Source of the DNA: Paenibacillus stellifer
GTDB lineage: Bacteria > Bacillota > Bacilli > Paenibacillales > Paenibacillaceae
NCBI RefSeq assembly: GCF_000758685.1
Contig: NZ_CP009286.1
Location: 1,456,501 to 1,520,500 of the forward strand
Length of the DNA stretch: 64,000 bases
Direction: 5' to 3'
The notes beneath the pieces are model-generated. The model searched no databases. It saw only the letters and a list, made by a program, of their open reading frames with translations, and was not told where the DNA came from. Position 1 is the first letter of the stretch, and each line of letters starts with the position of its first letter. The position numbers were made by a program, and so were the translations under genes. This document shows, piece after piece, positions 17,820-25,665 of the stretch.

Positions 17820-17935
17820 GTGTTATTCGCTGATTGTGCTCCTGGTCCGCAAGCCGCTTCGCGTTATTCACCGATCGTGCGCCCAGTTCACGGGCCGCTC
17901 CGTGTTATTCGCCGATCTTACGCCCGATCCAAGCC
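17820..17935 (-). repeat. Degenerate tandem copies of the gene's 3' end
   Basis: On the minus strand the last codons and stop (GATCGGCGAATAA) recur as GATCGGTGAATAA and AATCAGCGAATAA; the GTTATTC mark on the plus strand lies at 17822, 17873 and 17904. The first two copies share about 30 bp including a CGNAGCGG block. The spacing is 31 and 51 bp, so at least one copy carries an insertion. Confidence 0.6.
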
Positions 17936-18792
17936 TCGTAGGTCTTAACCACGGCGGACAGGTCTTCGTCACCGCTGCCGCTGTTGTAGCCGGCCTGGAA
18001 CAGGCTCTTGACGAGCTCGAGGGCAGGAGTCGGCACGCCGTTCGCTCCGCCGAGCTGGGAGGCGAGCTTGAGATCCTTCAGCATAAGTCCCAGGGAGAAC
18101 TGGTTGCTGAAGTCGCCGTCGATGATTTTGCGGCCTTTGAGTTCGACCTGCTTGCTTCCCGCGGACCCGTTCTGGATCAGCTCCAGGAACTTGTCCGCCG
18201 GCACGCCGGATTTCACGGCGATGGAGAAGCCTTCGGCCAGCGCGATGTTGTGGATGCCGACCATCGCATTATGCGCCAGCTTCGCCGCAGCGCCGCTGCC
18301 GTTCTCGCCCATATGCAGGAGCAACCGCCCCATGGCGTCAAATACGTCGCGGTTCGCTTCAATAATATCGGCGCTGCCGCCGACCATGAAGACGAGCGTC
18401 CCGTCGACAGCGCCGGGCTTGCTACCGGTAACCGGCGCATCGAGGAAATGCCCGCCCTTCGCGCTGACGGCGGCTGCGATTTCCTTGACGAGTCCGGGGG
18501 AGATGGTGCTGGAATCGATGATCACCGTTCCGGGCCGGAGCGTTTCGATCAGTCCGTCCGTTCCGTAGAAGACGTCACGGATGGAATCATCATTGCTCAC
18601 CATTGTGATGATAATGTTCTTGCCTTCCGACGCTCCCCGGGGAGTGGAGGCAGAGGCCGCGCCTTCGGCGACCAGCGGCTCGCATTTGGATGCCGTGCGG
18701 TTGTACACCGTTACCTGGAATCCCGCCCGCAGCAGGTTGAGAGCCATGGGCGCCCCCATCGTTCCGAGTCCGATAAAAGCGATTTGTTTCAT
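17905..18792 (-). CDS. NAD(P)-dependent beta-hydroxyacid dehydrogenase (HIBADH/GarR family)
   Basis: 295 aa, the usual length. N-terminal Rossmann motif GLGTMGAPMA (residues 8-17), substrate loop DAPVTGSKPGA, and the catalytic lysine in AAAKLAHNAMVG. Members oxidise 3-hydroxyisobutyrate, tartronate semialdehyde or related acids; the exact substrate cannot be told from sequence, and GarR/GlxR-like or succinic semialdehyde reductase activity is also possible. Start ATG at 18792 with AAAGGTGTG-type RBS. It stands alone on the minus strand between two glycolytic/pentose genes. Confidence 0.88.
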   Translation of the reverse strand: MKQIAFIGLGTMGAPMALNLLRAGFQVTVYNRTASKCEPLVAEGAASASTPRGASEGKNIIITMVSNDDSIRDVFYGTDGLIETLRPGTVIIDSSTISPGLVKEIAAAVSAKGGHFLDAPVTGSKPGAVDGTLVFMVGGSADIIEANRDVFDAMGRLLLHMGENGSGAAAKLAHNAMVGIHNIALAEGFSIAVKSGVPADKFLELIQNGSAGSKQVELKGRKIIDGDFSNQFSLGLMLKDLKLASQLGGANGVPTPALELVKSLFQAGYNSGSGDEDLSAVVKTYEAWIGRKIGE

Positions 18793-19135
18793 GAAGTTTC
18801 ACACCTTTGCTAATTTTTAACAACTGGGTAGGGTGAGGTAACGAGTTGGCGGGGGATTAACCGGAACGAACACGCTTGTTCTCTAAAGAAAACGGGCGCA
18901 TTCCCGGAAATCCTGCCTAATCCTCTCTAGTTTAGCATGGCCAGGGAGGACGTTCCAGCGCCGCAGGGGCCGGGATTGCTGGCAGGAATCCTTCCATGCG
19001 GCCCGCTGTCTGGTCCAAATTGATACTCCGCCCTGTGCCCAAGTACCTTGCCAGCCCCGAGAAATTAAAGTATCCTATTATCAAGTTGTTACATTCGTGT
19101 CAAATCGAAAGAGAACCAGGAGGGTACCATAACCG
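18793..19135. other. Intergenic region between divergent genes (343 bp)
   Basis: Contains the pgi promoter candidate at 19048-19076 and a GC-rich middle part (18940-19010) without a coding frame or a clear structure. Confidence 0.5.
19048..19076 (+). promoter_or_regulatory. Putative sigma-A promoter of pgi
   Basis: TTGCCA (19048-19053), 17-bp spacer, TATCCT (19071-19076); 60 bp before the start codon. Each box matches four of six consensus bases. Confidence 0.45.
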
Positions 19136-20491
19136 ATGTCCAAGAAGATTAGCTTCGACTACAGCAATGCGCTGACTTTCGTTAACCAGCATGAGATTGA
19201 CTATTTTGCAGCGCCGATCAAGCTAGCTCATGAGCAGTTACATAGCAAGACGGGAACAGGCTCCGATTATACCGGATGGATCGATCTTCCCCAAACGTAT
19301 GACAAAGAAGAATTCGCCCGCATCCAGGCGGCTGCCAAGAAGATTCAAGGCGACTCCGAGGTGCTGATCGTGATCGGCATCGGCGGCTCTTATCTGGGAG
19401 CCCGAGCAGCGATCGAATCGCTGACTCATTCCTTCTACAATAACCTGGACAAATCCAAACGCAAGACTCCGGAAATCTACTTTGCCGGCAACAACATCAG
19501 CTCGACGTATGTGACTCACCTGCTCCAGCTGATCGAAGGCAAGGATTTCTCCGTTAACGTTATTTCGAAATCCGGCACCACAACCGAGCCGGCAATCGCT
19601 TTCCGTATCTTCCGTGCAGCACTTGAGAAGAAATACGGCAAAGAAGAAGCTCGGAAGCGCATTTACGCAACCACCGACAAGGCAAGAGGCGCACTCAAGA
19701 CGCTTGCCACTGAAGAAGGCTATGAAACATTCGTCATTCCGGACGATGTTGGCGGACGCTACTCCGTACTAACAGCTGTGGGCCTTCTGCCGATCGCCGC
19801 AGCGGGCATCAGCATCGAAGAGATTATGGCAGGAGCCGCAGCCGCAGCCGACGAGTTCAACAATCCGGACGTGGCGACGAACCTGAGCTATCAATACGCG
19901 GCAGTGCGCAACGCCCTGTACCGCAAAGGCAAGACGACTGAAATTCTCGTCAACTACGAACCGTCGCTGCACTATGTATCGGAGTGGTGGAAGCAGCTGT
20001 TCGGCGAGAGCGAAGGCAAGGACTTCAAGGGCATCTATCCTTCCTCCGTCGATTTCTCGACCGATCTGCACTCCATGGGCCAATTCATCCAGGAAGGCAA
20101 CCGCAACATTTTTGAGACGGTTATCCAGGTGGATCAGGTCAGAGAGCACATCACCATCGAGAGCGACCCGGATGATCTGGACGGACTGAACTTCCTGGCA
20201 GGCCAGACCGTTGACTTCGTCAACAAGAAGGCATTCCAGGGCACATTGCTGGCCCACACGGACGGACAGGTTCCGAACCTCGTGGTCACCATTCCGGACC
20301 AGACGCCGTACAGCTTCGGATACCTCGTATACTTCTTTGAAAAAGCCTGCGGTATCAGCGGATACCTGCTTGGCGTCAACCCGTTCGACCAGCCGGGCGT
20401 AGAAGCATACAAGAAGAATATGTTCGCGCTGCTTGGCAAACCGGGCTACGAGAAGGAGAAAGCCGAGCTGGAAGCCAGACTTTCCGAGTAG
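19136..20491 (+). CDS. pgi: Glucose-6-phosphate isomerase
   Basis: 451 aa, the length of the short Firmicute PGI type. It interconverts glucose-6-phosphate and fructose-6-phosphate in glycolysis. Visible motifs: [11 protein letters not shown] (about residues 80-90), the SIS segment [12 protein letters not shown] that binds the phosphate, and [14 protein letters not shown]. Conserved catalytic Glu and His lie in the QFIQEGNRN and [14 protein letters not shown] areas. CAGGAGG precedes the ATG by about 11 nt. Probably monocistronic or read through into yvyE 132 bp downstream; a weak hairpin (AGAGCAG/CTGCTCT) lies in that gap. Confidence 0.96.
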   Translation: MSKKISFDYSNALTFVNQHEIDYFAAPIKLAHEQLHSKTGTGSDYTGWIDLPQTYDKEEFARIQAAAKKIQGDSEVLIVIGIGGSYLGARAAIESLTHSFYNNLDKSKRKTPEIYFAGNNISSTYVTHLLQLIEGKDFSVNVISKSGTTTEPAIAFRIFRAALEKKYGKEEARKRIYATTDKARGALKTLATEEGYETFVIPDDVGGRYSVLTAVGLLPIAAAGISIEEIMAGAAAAADEFNNPDVATNLSYQYAAVRNALYRKGKTTEILVNYEPSLHYVSEWWKQLFGESEGKDFKGIYPSSVDFSTDLHSMGQFIQEGNRNIFETVIQVDQVREHITIESDPDDLDGLNFLAGQTVDFVNKKAFQGTLLAHTDGQVPNLVVTIPDQTPYSFGYLVYFFEKACGISGYLLGVNPFDQPGVEAYKKNMFALLGKPGYEKEKAELEARLSE

Positions 20492-20623
20492 TATTGCCGT
20501 TACACACGACATCAACTGAACCAAAGGCGCAATTCACTGGAGAGCAGTCCATAGGGTATCCATTACCGGGGCTGCTCTTCCCATATCATGAAATCATCAA
20601 CGCACACAAGGAATGAATGAAGA

Positions 20624-21256
20624 ATGCTGGAAGAATACCGGACGGTACGGACTTCGGGATCGAAGGAAGTCGTCATCCGCAAATCGCGTTTTATCGGTCA
20701 CGTCATGCCGGTCGACAGCGAAGAAGAAGCCGCTATGTTTATCGAGGACATCAAGAAGAAGCACTGGAACGCGACGCATAACTGCTCGGCTTACATGATC
20801 GGCGAACGTGACGAGATTCAGAAGCAGTCGGACGATGGCGAGCCAAGCGGAACGGCCGGGAAGCCGATTCTGGAGGTCATCCGGAACCAGGGTGTGAAGA
20901 ATGTGGCGATTGTTGTTACTCGCTACTTCGGCGGCATTTTGCTGGGAGCAGGCGGGCTGATCCGGGCTTATACGGACGGAGCCGTGCTTGCACTGGAGGC
21001 CGGTGAGGTGATCACCCGGGTGCTGCGGCGCGAGGTATTCGTGGAAATCGAGTATACCTGGCTGGGCAAGGTCGAGAATGAGCTGCGCAGCCGCGGATAT
21101 ATGACGGGAGAGACGGAATTTACCGACAAGGTGAAACTGTTATGCCTCCCCAAAAATGCAGAGGCGGATGCTTTTATGGCATGGATGACGGATTTAACAC
21201 AAGGGCAGGCACTGGTCACGGAAGGCAGGCGGATTTATTTTAGCGAAGGAGATTAG
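20624..21256 (+). CDS. yvyE: YigZ/YvyE (IMPACT) family protein
   Basis: 210 aa, full length for the family. The N-terminal UPF0029/IMPACT domain shows KSRFIGHVMPVDSEEEA, the signature DGEPSGTAGKPILEVI and VTRYFGGILLGAGGLIRAYTD; the C-terminal DUF1949 domain starts near residue 135. Function is not settled; relatives bind nucleic acid or ribosomes and eukaryotic IMPACT controls GCN2. It is only 6 bp from the TetR gene, so they form an operon. Its promoter is not obvious. Confidence 0.9.
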   Translation: MLEEYRTVRTSGSKEVVIRKSRFIGHVMPVDSEEEAAMFIEDIKKKHWNATHNCSAYMIGERDEIQKQSDDGEPSGTAGKPILEVIRNQGVKNVAIVVTRYFGGILLGAGGLIRAYTDGAVLALEAGEVITRVLRREVFVEIEYTWLGKVENELRSRGYMTGETEFTDKVKLLCLPKNAEADAFMAWMTDLTQGQALVTEGRRIYFSEGD

Positions 21257-21261
21257 AAAAT

Positions 21262-21843
21262 ATGGCTAGAAGAGCAGTGGAGCAGGAGTTGTCGAGGGAA
21301 CGTATTTTGGAGGCGGCAAGACACCTATTTATTACCAAGGGATACAGGGCCATCTCCATGCGCAGTATAGGTCAGCATTTGGGATACAGCCACGGGTCAC
21401 TGTATTATCATTTTAAGGAAAAAGCCGAGCTGTTCTATGCGATTGTCGTAGAGGACTTCAATTATGTTGCTTCTCTGCTGGGCGATGCAATGAACAGAGC
21501 GCCTGAAACGGGGATTAACAAGGTGGAGCAGCTGCTTCTGGAGTTTATCCAGTTCGGGATCGACCATCCGTATCAGTATGAGATCATGTTCATGATCCGC
21601 GACGAAGAGCTGCTGGCATATTGTCGAGCGGAACAGGGAAAGTGTTTTGACTTGTTCTCCAGCATGGTGCGTCGGCATCTGAAGGAAGAAGGCTATGTGC
21701 CGGAAGACTGGCAGAGCGTGCCTTTGACCTTGTACTTGTCCGCGCACGGGTTCATTTCCTACTACATCCAGGATAAAATCAATTTCGAAGATGTGAAGGC
21801 GGAAGCTCTGTCCCATGTGAAGGTGTTGTGCCGGAATTTGTAA
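21262..21843 (+). CDS. TetR/AcrR-family transcriptional regulator
   Basis: 193 aa. The N-terminal helix-turn-helix is typical: ILEAARHLFITKGYRAIS followed by SIGQHLGYSHGSLYYHFKEK (residues 16-57). The C-terminal ligand domain is helical with no recognisable ligand signature. It is cotranscribed with yvyE (6-bp gap). Its target is unknown; no inverted repeat operator close to its own start was found because it is internal to an operon. Confidence 0.9.
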   Translation: MARRAVEQELSRERILEAARHLFITKGYRAISMRSIGQHLGYSHGSLYYHFKEKAELFYAIVVEDFNYVASLLGDAMNRAPETGINKVEQLLLEFIQFGIDHPYQYEIMFMIRDEELLAYCRAEQGKCFDLFSSMVRRHLKEEGYVPEDWQSVPLTLYLSAHGFISYYIQDKINFEDVKAEALSHVKVLCRNL

Positions 21844-21956
21844 TTCGTCACGCTTTTATGCTTTAGGGCTGTGAATTGGTAATTGGGCAGTTCTTTTATC
21901 CGTAAAAGCGCGAAAGCTGGATTACAGCTTTGGATGAGCGTGTCCACAGAGACAGC

Positions 21957-21989
21957 GGGCGCCTTTCCCTGCCGGGAAGGGCGCCCTTT
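21957..21989. terminator. Shared hairpin between tetR and the yjbQ remnant
   Basis: GGGCGCC (21957-21963) pairs with GGCGCCC (21980-21986), extended by TCCC/GGGA around a 4-nt loop. A short T-run follows on the plus strand. It sits between convergent genes. Confidence 0.6.
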
Positions 21990-22003
21990 CGGTTGATCGC
22001 TTC

Positions 22004-22332
22004 TCAACCTTCCAAAATTTTCACCATATATTGACGCCGTCTCGGGCCGTCGAACTCGCAGAAGTAGATGCCCTGCCAGCGTCCCAGCAGCAGCTCTCCC
22101 TCATGTATGATGAGATGCTGCGAAGGTCCGGCCATAATCGATTTGAGATGTGCGGCCGTATTGCCTTCCGCATGCCGGTACTTAGGATGTTCCCAAGGAA
22201 ATACTTCGTCCAGCAGCAACAGACAATCATGTTTGACGTCGGGATCGGCGTTCTCATTGATGGCAATTCCGGCAGTCGTGTGGGGACAATAGACAAGAGC
22301 CAACCCCTCGCGGACCCCGCTTTTTCTGACAT
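22004..22332 (-). pseudogene. yjbQ: 3' part of yjbQ, interrupted by an IS
   Basis: Encodes the C-terminal ~108 residues of the YjbQ/UPF0047 family (secondary thiamine-phosphate synthase family), with the hallmark [18 protein letters not shown] and [16 protein letters not shown]. The family needs about 25 more N-terminal residues; these are found on the other side of the insertion sequence at 23774-23850. Joining the parts through one copy of the 4-bp duplication restores VSYV-RKSGV in frame. A short product could start at an ATG created at the IS border, but it would lack the first strands and is probably inactive. Confidence 0.92.
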
Positions 22333-22390
22333 GAGCATTTTGCATTAATCTAAGCCCTTGTTACACAAAGCAATTTTGAGCATAAAAAAG

Positions 22391-22454
22391 GACTTCACCC
22401 CAACTTGGAGAAGTTTTCAAGTGACCAAACGAGAAAACCCAAGGGAGTGAAGTC
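22391..22454 (+). promoter_or_regulatory. RBS-sequestering hairpin upstream of the transposase
   Basis: GACTTCAC at 22391-22398 is complementary to GTGAAGTC at 22447-22454, with an inner ACTTG/CAAGT stem. The RBS AAGGGAG (22441-22447) lies in the right arm, so transcripts reading in from outside could fold and hide it. Confidence 0.45.
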
Positions 22455-22457
22455 ACT

Positions 22458-23651
22458 ATGTATATTCTCCAAGAAAGTCTATTTTCCTTTGAAGAGCTTC
22501 AAAAAATCGAATCGAAAGAGCGATTGCCCATCTTTTTCAGCGCTTTGGACCTGCGACCTTACGCAAGAGAATTGAGAAATCCCTCACCCCGAGGAGCAGA
22601 CGGACACTGTCGTCAAGGCATTCTTCGCGCGCTACTCGCAGCTCCTTTAGAGAATATCGATACGTTCACCGGCCTAGCGCGCAGACTAAAGTTTGACCTC
22701 CGTTTCCGTTACCAATGTGGGCTTCGACTGGATATCCCCGCTCCTTCGATTTCTACATTAAGTCGAGTCTTTGCCGAGTTGACTGGCAAAGGCCTTGCCA
22801 AGCAGTTGTTTGAGGATCTTGTGACTCAGTGCCAAGAAGCTGGAATCATCGACGGAACTCATGTCGCTATCGACAGCGCCGCTATTCACGCTTACGAGAA
22901 AAAGGAACCCAAGCGAAAAAGTGAACTCACCGGCAATGCCAACTGGGGTGCCAAGTTTGACACCTTTGGCAACAAAGTCAAGTGGTTTGGCTATAAGTTG
23001 CATCTGGCCGTCGATGCCAAAAGTGAACTTCCCATGGCGCTCAAGGTGACCTCTGCCCATGTGAACGACGGAGACGAAGGGCCTGCACTCATGACGACTG
23101 TCGCTGCGAAATCTAAAGTGAAATTCTTCATGCTGGATGCGGGCTACGACCAAATAAAAAACTACGAGGCCGCCCGGAACGTCAAGGCGCAAGCCATTAT
23201 TCCGCTGAATCCACGGAATGAAAAGGAACCGCCAGCGGGGATTACCCGCAAAGGCACGCCCTGTTGTTCGATGGGATTTCCCATGACGTATTGGGGACAG
23301 GAAAAGGTGCATTTAAAATTCCGTTGTCCACATGCGACAGGTCAAGTGGATTGTCCTTTGGGCATGGCCGCTTGTTCGTCCTCCAATTATGGAATGGTGG
23401 TTAAAATCAACAGTCAAACGGATCTCCGGCGTTATGCGCTACCGCATCGGGAAAGCCGAGGCTGGAAGGAACTTTACAATAAACGAACCAGTGTAGAACG
23501 CTGCAATTCTCGAATGAAGACCTATTTAACTGCAGACCAGCTTCACGTCTGGGGGATTCAAAAAGTGACAACTCACCAATATTTAAATGCGATTGTGTTA
23601 CTTGCCTCTGCGCTTGCCATTGCGAAGCAACGAGTACAGAACGCCGCTTAA
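22458..23651 (+). CDS. DDE transposase
   Basis: 397 aa, apparently intact. The DDE triad can be placed at the Asp of HVAIDSAAIH, the Asp of FMLDAGYD and the Glu of SVERCNSRMK, with the YKLHLAVDAKSELP segment of the DDE_Tnp_1 fold. The N-terminal 100 residues include the helical DNA-binding part (ILRALLAAPLENIDTF). RBS AAGGGAG is 10 nt before the ATG. It would bind the 13-bp inverted ends and catalyse cut-and-paste movement. Because the frame and both ends are intact, the element may still be mobile. Confidence 0.92.
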   Translation: MYILQESLFSFEELQKIESKERLPIFFSALDLRPYARELRNPSPRGADGHCRQGILRALLAAPLENIDTFTGLARRLKFDLRFRYQCGLRLDIPAPSISTLSRVFAELTGKGLAKQLFEDLVTQCQEAGIIDGTHVAIDSAAIHAYEKKEPKRKSELTGNANWGAKFDTFGNKVKWFGYKLHLAVDAKSELPMALKVTSAHVNDGDEGPALMTTVAAKSKVKFFMLDAGYDQIKNYEAARNVKAQAIIPLNPRNEKEPPAGITRKGTPCCSMGFPMTYWGQEKVHLKFRCPHATGQVDCPLGMAACSSSNYGMVVKINSQTDLRRYALPHRESRGWKELYNKRTSVERCNSRMKTYLTADQLHVWGIQKVTTHQYLNAIVLLASALAIAKQRVQNAA

Positions 23652-23773
23652 AAACTTCCGATTCATTGAAATTCTGTCCGTCTGTCTATTTTTCACTCCA
23701 CTCTCACAACACTGAGATTTCGTTGTAACCTAACTTTGACTTTAAATCAAAATATGAATTATGCAAAATGCTC

Positions 23774-23850
23774 ACATAAGAAACAACCTCTCTCGTAATA
23801 TCCCGCAGCTCGTCCCGTTTGCTCGTTGAAATTTCGAAGGTTTGCAGCAT
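23774..23850 (-). pseudogene. yjbQ: 5' part of yjbQ, separated by the IS
   Basis: On the minus strand the ATG at 23850 (RBS AGGGGAG, about 7 nt upstream) begins MLQTFEISTSKRDELRDIT and continues to VSYV at the IS border. This is the typical N-terminus of YjbQ-family proteins. Reading continues into the IS and soon stops. It pairs with the 22004-22332 fragment. Confidence 0.9.
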
Positions 23851-23923
23851 AGAGGGCTCCCCTTTCATGATTGGGTTTCGATCGGTTCCAGACTTATTTT
23901 ACCGCAAAAAAGACTGAAAGTAA

Positions 23924-23953
23924 TTGACGGTAGCAAGAGTAGGGTGGTAAAGT
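23924..23953 (+). promoter_or_regulatory. Putative promoter of the sulfate transport operon
   Basis: TTGACG (23924-23929), 18-bp spacer, TAAAGT (23948-23953). Downstream at about 23980 lies TTAATAGGAATTAT, sharing an octamer with the metQ promoter. No S-box or T-box leader is seen. Confidence 0.5.
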
Positions 23954-24054
23954 ATAAATTAATTATTAAACCCAGTATGTTAATAGGAATTATAAATGGA
24001 TTTTTTGCTTTTTAAATGCCGACCCGTCAACCGGAGGTAGGAGGAACTTTGCCC

Positions 24055-24870
24055 GTGAATTCGCTGTTAAGACACAAAGGATGGACCTGGGGATTCAGAT
24101 CGACCATCCTGCTCTATTTCGTCGTATTGATCGTGCTGCCGATACTCGGCGTCTATTACAACTCGTTCTCGCTGGGCTTCGCCAATTTCATGGAGAGCAT
24201 CTCCGATCCGATCGCATGGAAATCGGTGATCCTGACGCTGCAGCTCGCGCTTGCGGCCACCATTATTAATGTCGTGCTTGGCACCATGATCGCCTGGGTG
24301 CTCATACGCTATAAATTTCCGGGGAGATCGCTGCTGAACAGCCTGGTCGATCTGCCCTTCGCACTGCCGACAGCTGTTGGCGGCCTGATGATTCTGCTCC
24401 TGCTCGGACCGGGAAGCCTGATCGGCGGCATCGCTGATAAGCTGGGCTTCGAAATCGTCTTTCACCGGCCGGCGATCGTCATCGCCATGGTATTCGTTAC
24501 TTTCCCTTTCGTCATTCGCGCGGTGCAGCCGCTGCTGGAGGAGCTTGATCCGTCGGAGGAGGAAGCGGCCTACACGATGGGCGCATCGGGCAGCCGGGTG
24601 TTCCGGCAGGTCATCCTTCCCTCTATGGTACCTGGAATGGTCGGGGGCGGGATGCTCGCATTCTCAAGAGCACTGGCCGAATTCGGGGCCGTTGTTCTGG
24701 TAGCAGGCAATATTCCGGGGCGCACGCTCGTATCCTCCGTGTTCATTTACGGCGAGGTGGAGAGCGACAATCCGACCGGTGCCGCGGCCGTGTCCGTCAT
24801 TCTGTTGACCTTGTCCTTCCTGATCCTGTGGCTGATCAATGTGGTACAGATGAGGGGGAGACGGGCATGA
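24055..24870 (+). CDS. cysT: Sulfate/thiosulfate ABC transporter permease CysT (CysU)
   Basis: 271 aa. GTG at 24055 is preferred, 10 nt after AGGAGG (24039-24044); an upstream in-frame ATG at 24016 would put the RBS inside the gene, and TTG 24049 is too close. Six membrane spans and the permease EAA loop (EEEAAYTMGASGSRVF) contact the CysA ATPase. LPFALPTAVGGLMI is a family motif. It overlaps cysW by ATGA. Imports sulfate or thiosulfate with CysW, CysA and the binding protein. Confidence 0.92.
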   Translation: MNSLLRHKGWTWGFRSTILLYFVVLIVLPILGVYYNSFSLGFANFMESISDPIAWKSVILTLQLALAATIINVVLGTMIAWVLIRYKFPGRSLLNSLVDLPFALPTAVGGLMILLLLGPGSLIGGIADKLGFEIVFHRPAIVIAMVFVTFPFVIRAVQPLLEELDPSEEEAAYTMGASGSRVFRQVILPSMVPGMVGGGMLAFSRALAEFGAVVLVAGNIPGRTLVSSVFIYGEVESDNPTGAAAVSVILLTLSFLILWLINVVQMRGRRA

Positions 24871-25664
24871 GAAGATTATGGATCGGAATTACGTATGTGG
24901 TGTTCTTTCTTCTAATTGCGGCTCCTCTGGGCAAAATGATCTCGAACGCCTTCAGCGGCGGGCTGTCCGGCTTCCGGGATGCGCTGAGCAGGCCAGAGGC
25001 GCTGCACGCGCTGCTTATGACCGCGCTCGTTGTAATCGCCGTAACCGTACTGAATACGCTGTTCGGCGTCATGACCGCGCTGTATCTGGTCCGTGCTAAT
25101 TGGCTGGGGCCCCGGCTGAAGAGCCTGCTCAACAGCGTGGTGGATCTGCCATATGCGGTATCCCCCGTTATCGGCGGTCTGATGATCGTGCTGCTGCTGG
25201 GGCCGGACAGCGCGCTCGGCGTTCTTTTTGAAAAAATCGGCTTCCAAATCGTCTATGCCTTTCCCGGCATGGTAATTGCCACGCTGTTCGTCACATTCCC
25301 ACTTATGGTCCGGGAGGTCATGCCGGTCTTGCAGGAAATCGGCGGACAGCAGGAGGAAGCCGCCTCCACACTGGGCGCTTACGGCTGGACGACCTTCTGG
25401 AAGGTCACCTGGCCATCGATCCAATGGGCGGTCTTCTACGGCGTCATCCTGACAGTGGCTCGTTCGCTCGGGGAGTTCGGCGCCGTGCTGGTCGTGTCGG
25501 GCAGCATCATGAACAAGACCCAGACGGCAACGACACTGGTCTATCAAGATGTGGAGAATTTCAATGTAACGGCGGCGGGCGGCGTCGCACTCATTTTGGC
25601 CGCTTTTTCAGTAGGACTCCTGCTGCTCATGGAATGGAGCAAGAAAAGAAAGGAAGTGCATTGA
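24867..25664 (+). CDS. cysW: Sulfate/thiosulfate ABC transporter permease CysW
   Basis: 265 aa, ATG overlapping the cysT stop (ATGA). It is homologous to CysT: VVDLPYAVSPVIGGLMIVLLLGP and the EAA loop QQEEAASTLGAYGWTTFWKV. Six predicted membrane spans. It forms the heterodimeric channel with CysT. One nucleotide separates its stop from the cysA start, so the four genes are one operon. Confidence 0.93.
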   Translation: MRRLWIGITYVVFFLLIAAPLGKMISNAFSGGLSGFRDALSRPEALHALLMTALVVIAVTVLNTLFGVMTALYLVRANWLGPRLKSLLNSVVDLPYAVSPVIGGLMIVLLLGPDSALGVLFEKIGFQIVYAFPGMVIATLFVTFPLMVREVMPVLQEIGGQQEEAASTLGAYGWTTFWKVTWPSIQWAVFYGVILTVARSLGEFGAVLVVSGSIMNKTQTATTLVYQDVENFNVTAAGGVALILAAFSVGLLLLMEWSKKRKEVH

Positions 25665-25665
25665 C

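Larger units (their letters stand above)
17398..17904. other. Intergenic region without a supported gene (507 bp)
   Basis: Holds the tkt-ppnP terminator, a GC-rich stretch with no convincing coding potential, the minus-strand terminator at 17661-17704, two copies of AAACTGTTAGG 21 bp apart (17762 and 17783), and degenerate copies of the 3' end of the adjacent minus-strand gene (17820-17904). Short open frames here lack ribosome binding sites. Confidence 0.55.
22333..23773 (+). mobile_element. Insertion sequence of 1441 bp, IS4/IS5 superfamily
   Basis: Terminal inverted repeats GAGCATTTTGCAT are perfect over 13 bp (22333-22345 and 23761-23773). A 4-bp target duplication ACAT flanks the element (22329-22332 and 23774-23777). 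It carries one transposase gene. The target is the yjbQ coding region, which is disrupted exactly at this point. Ends and target site are read directly from the sequence; the precise IS family within IS4/IS5/IS1182-like elements is not certain. Confidence 0.93.
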
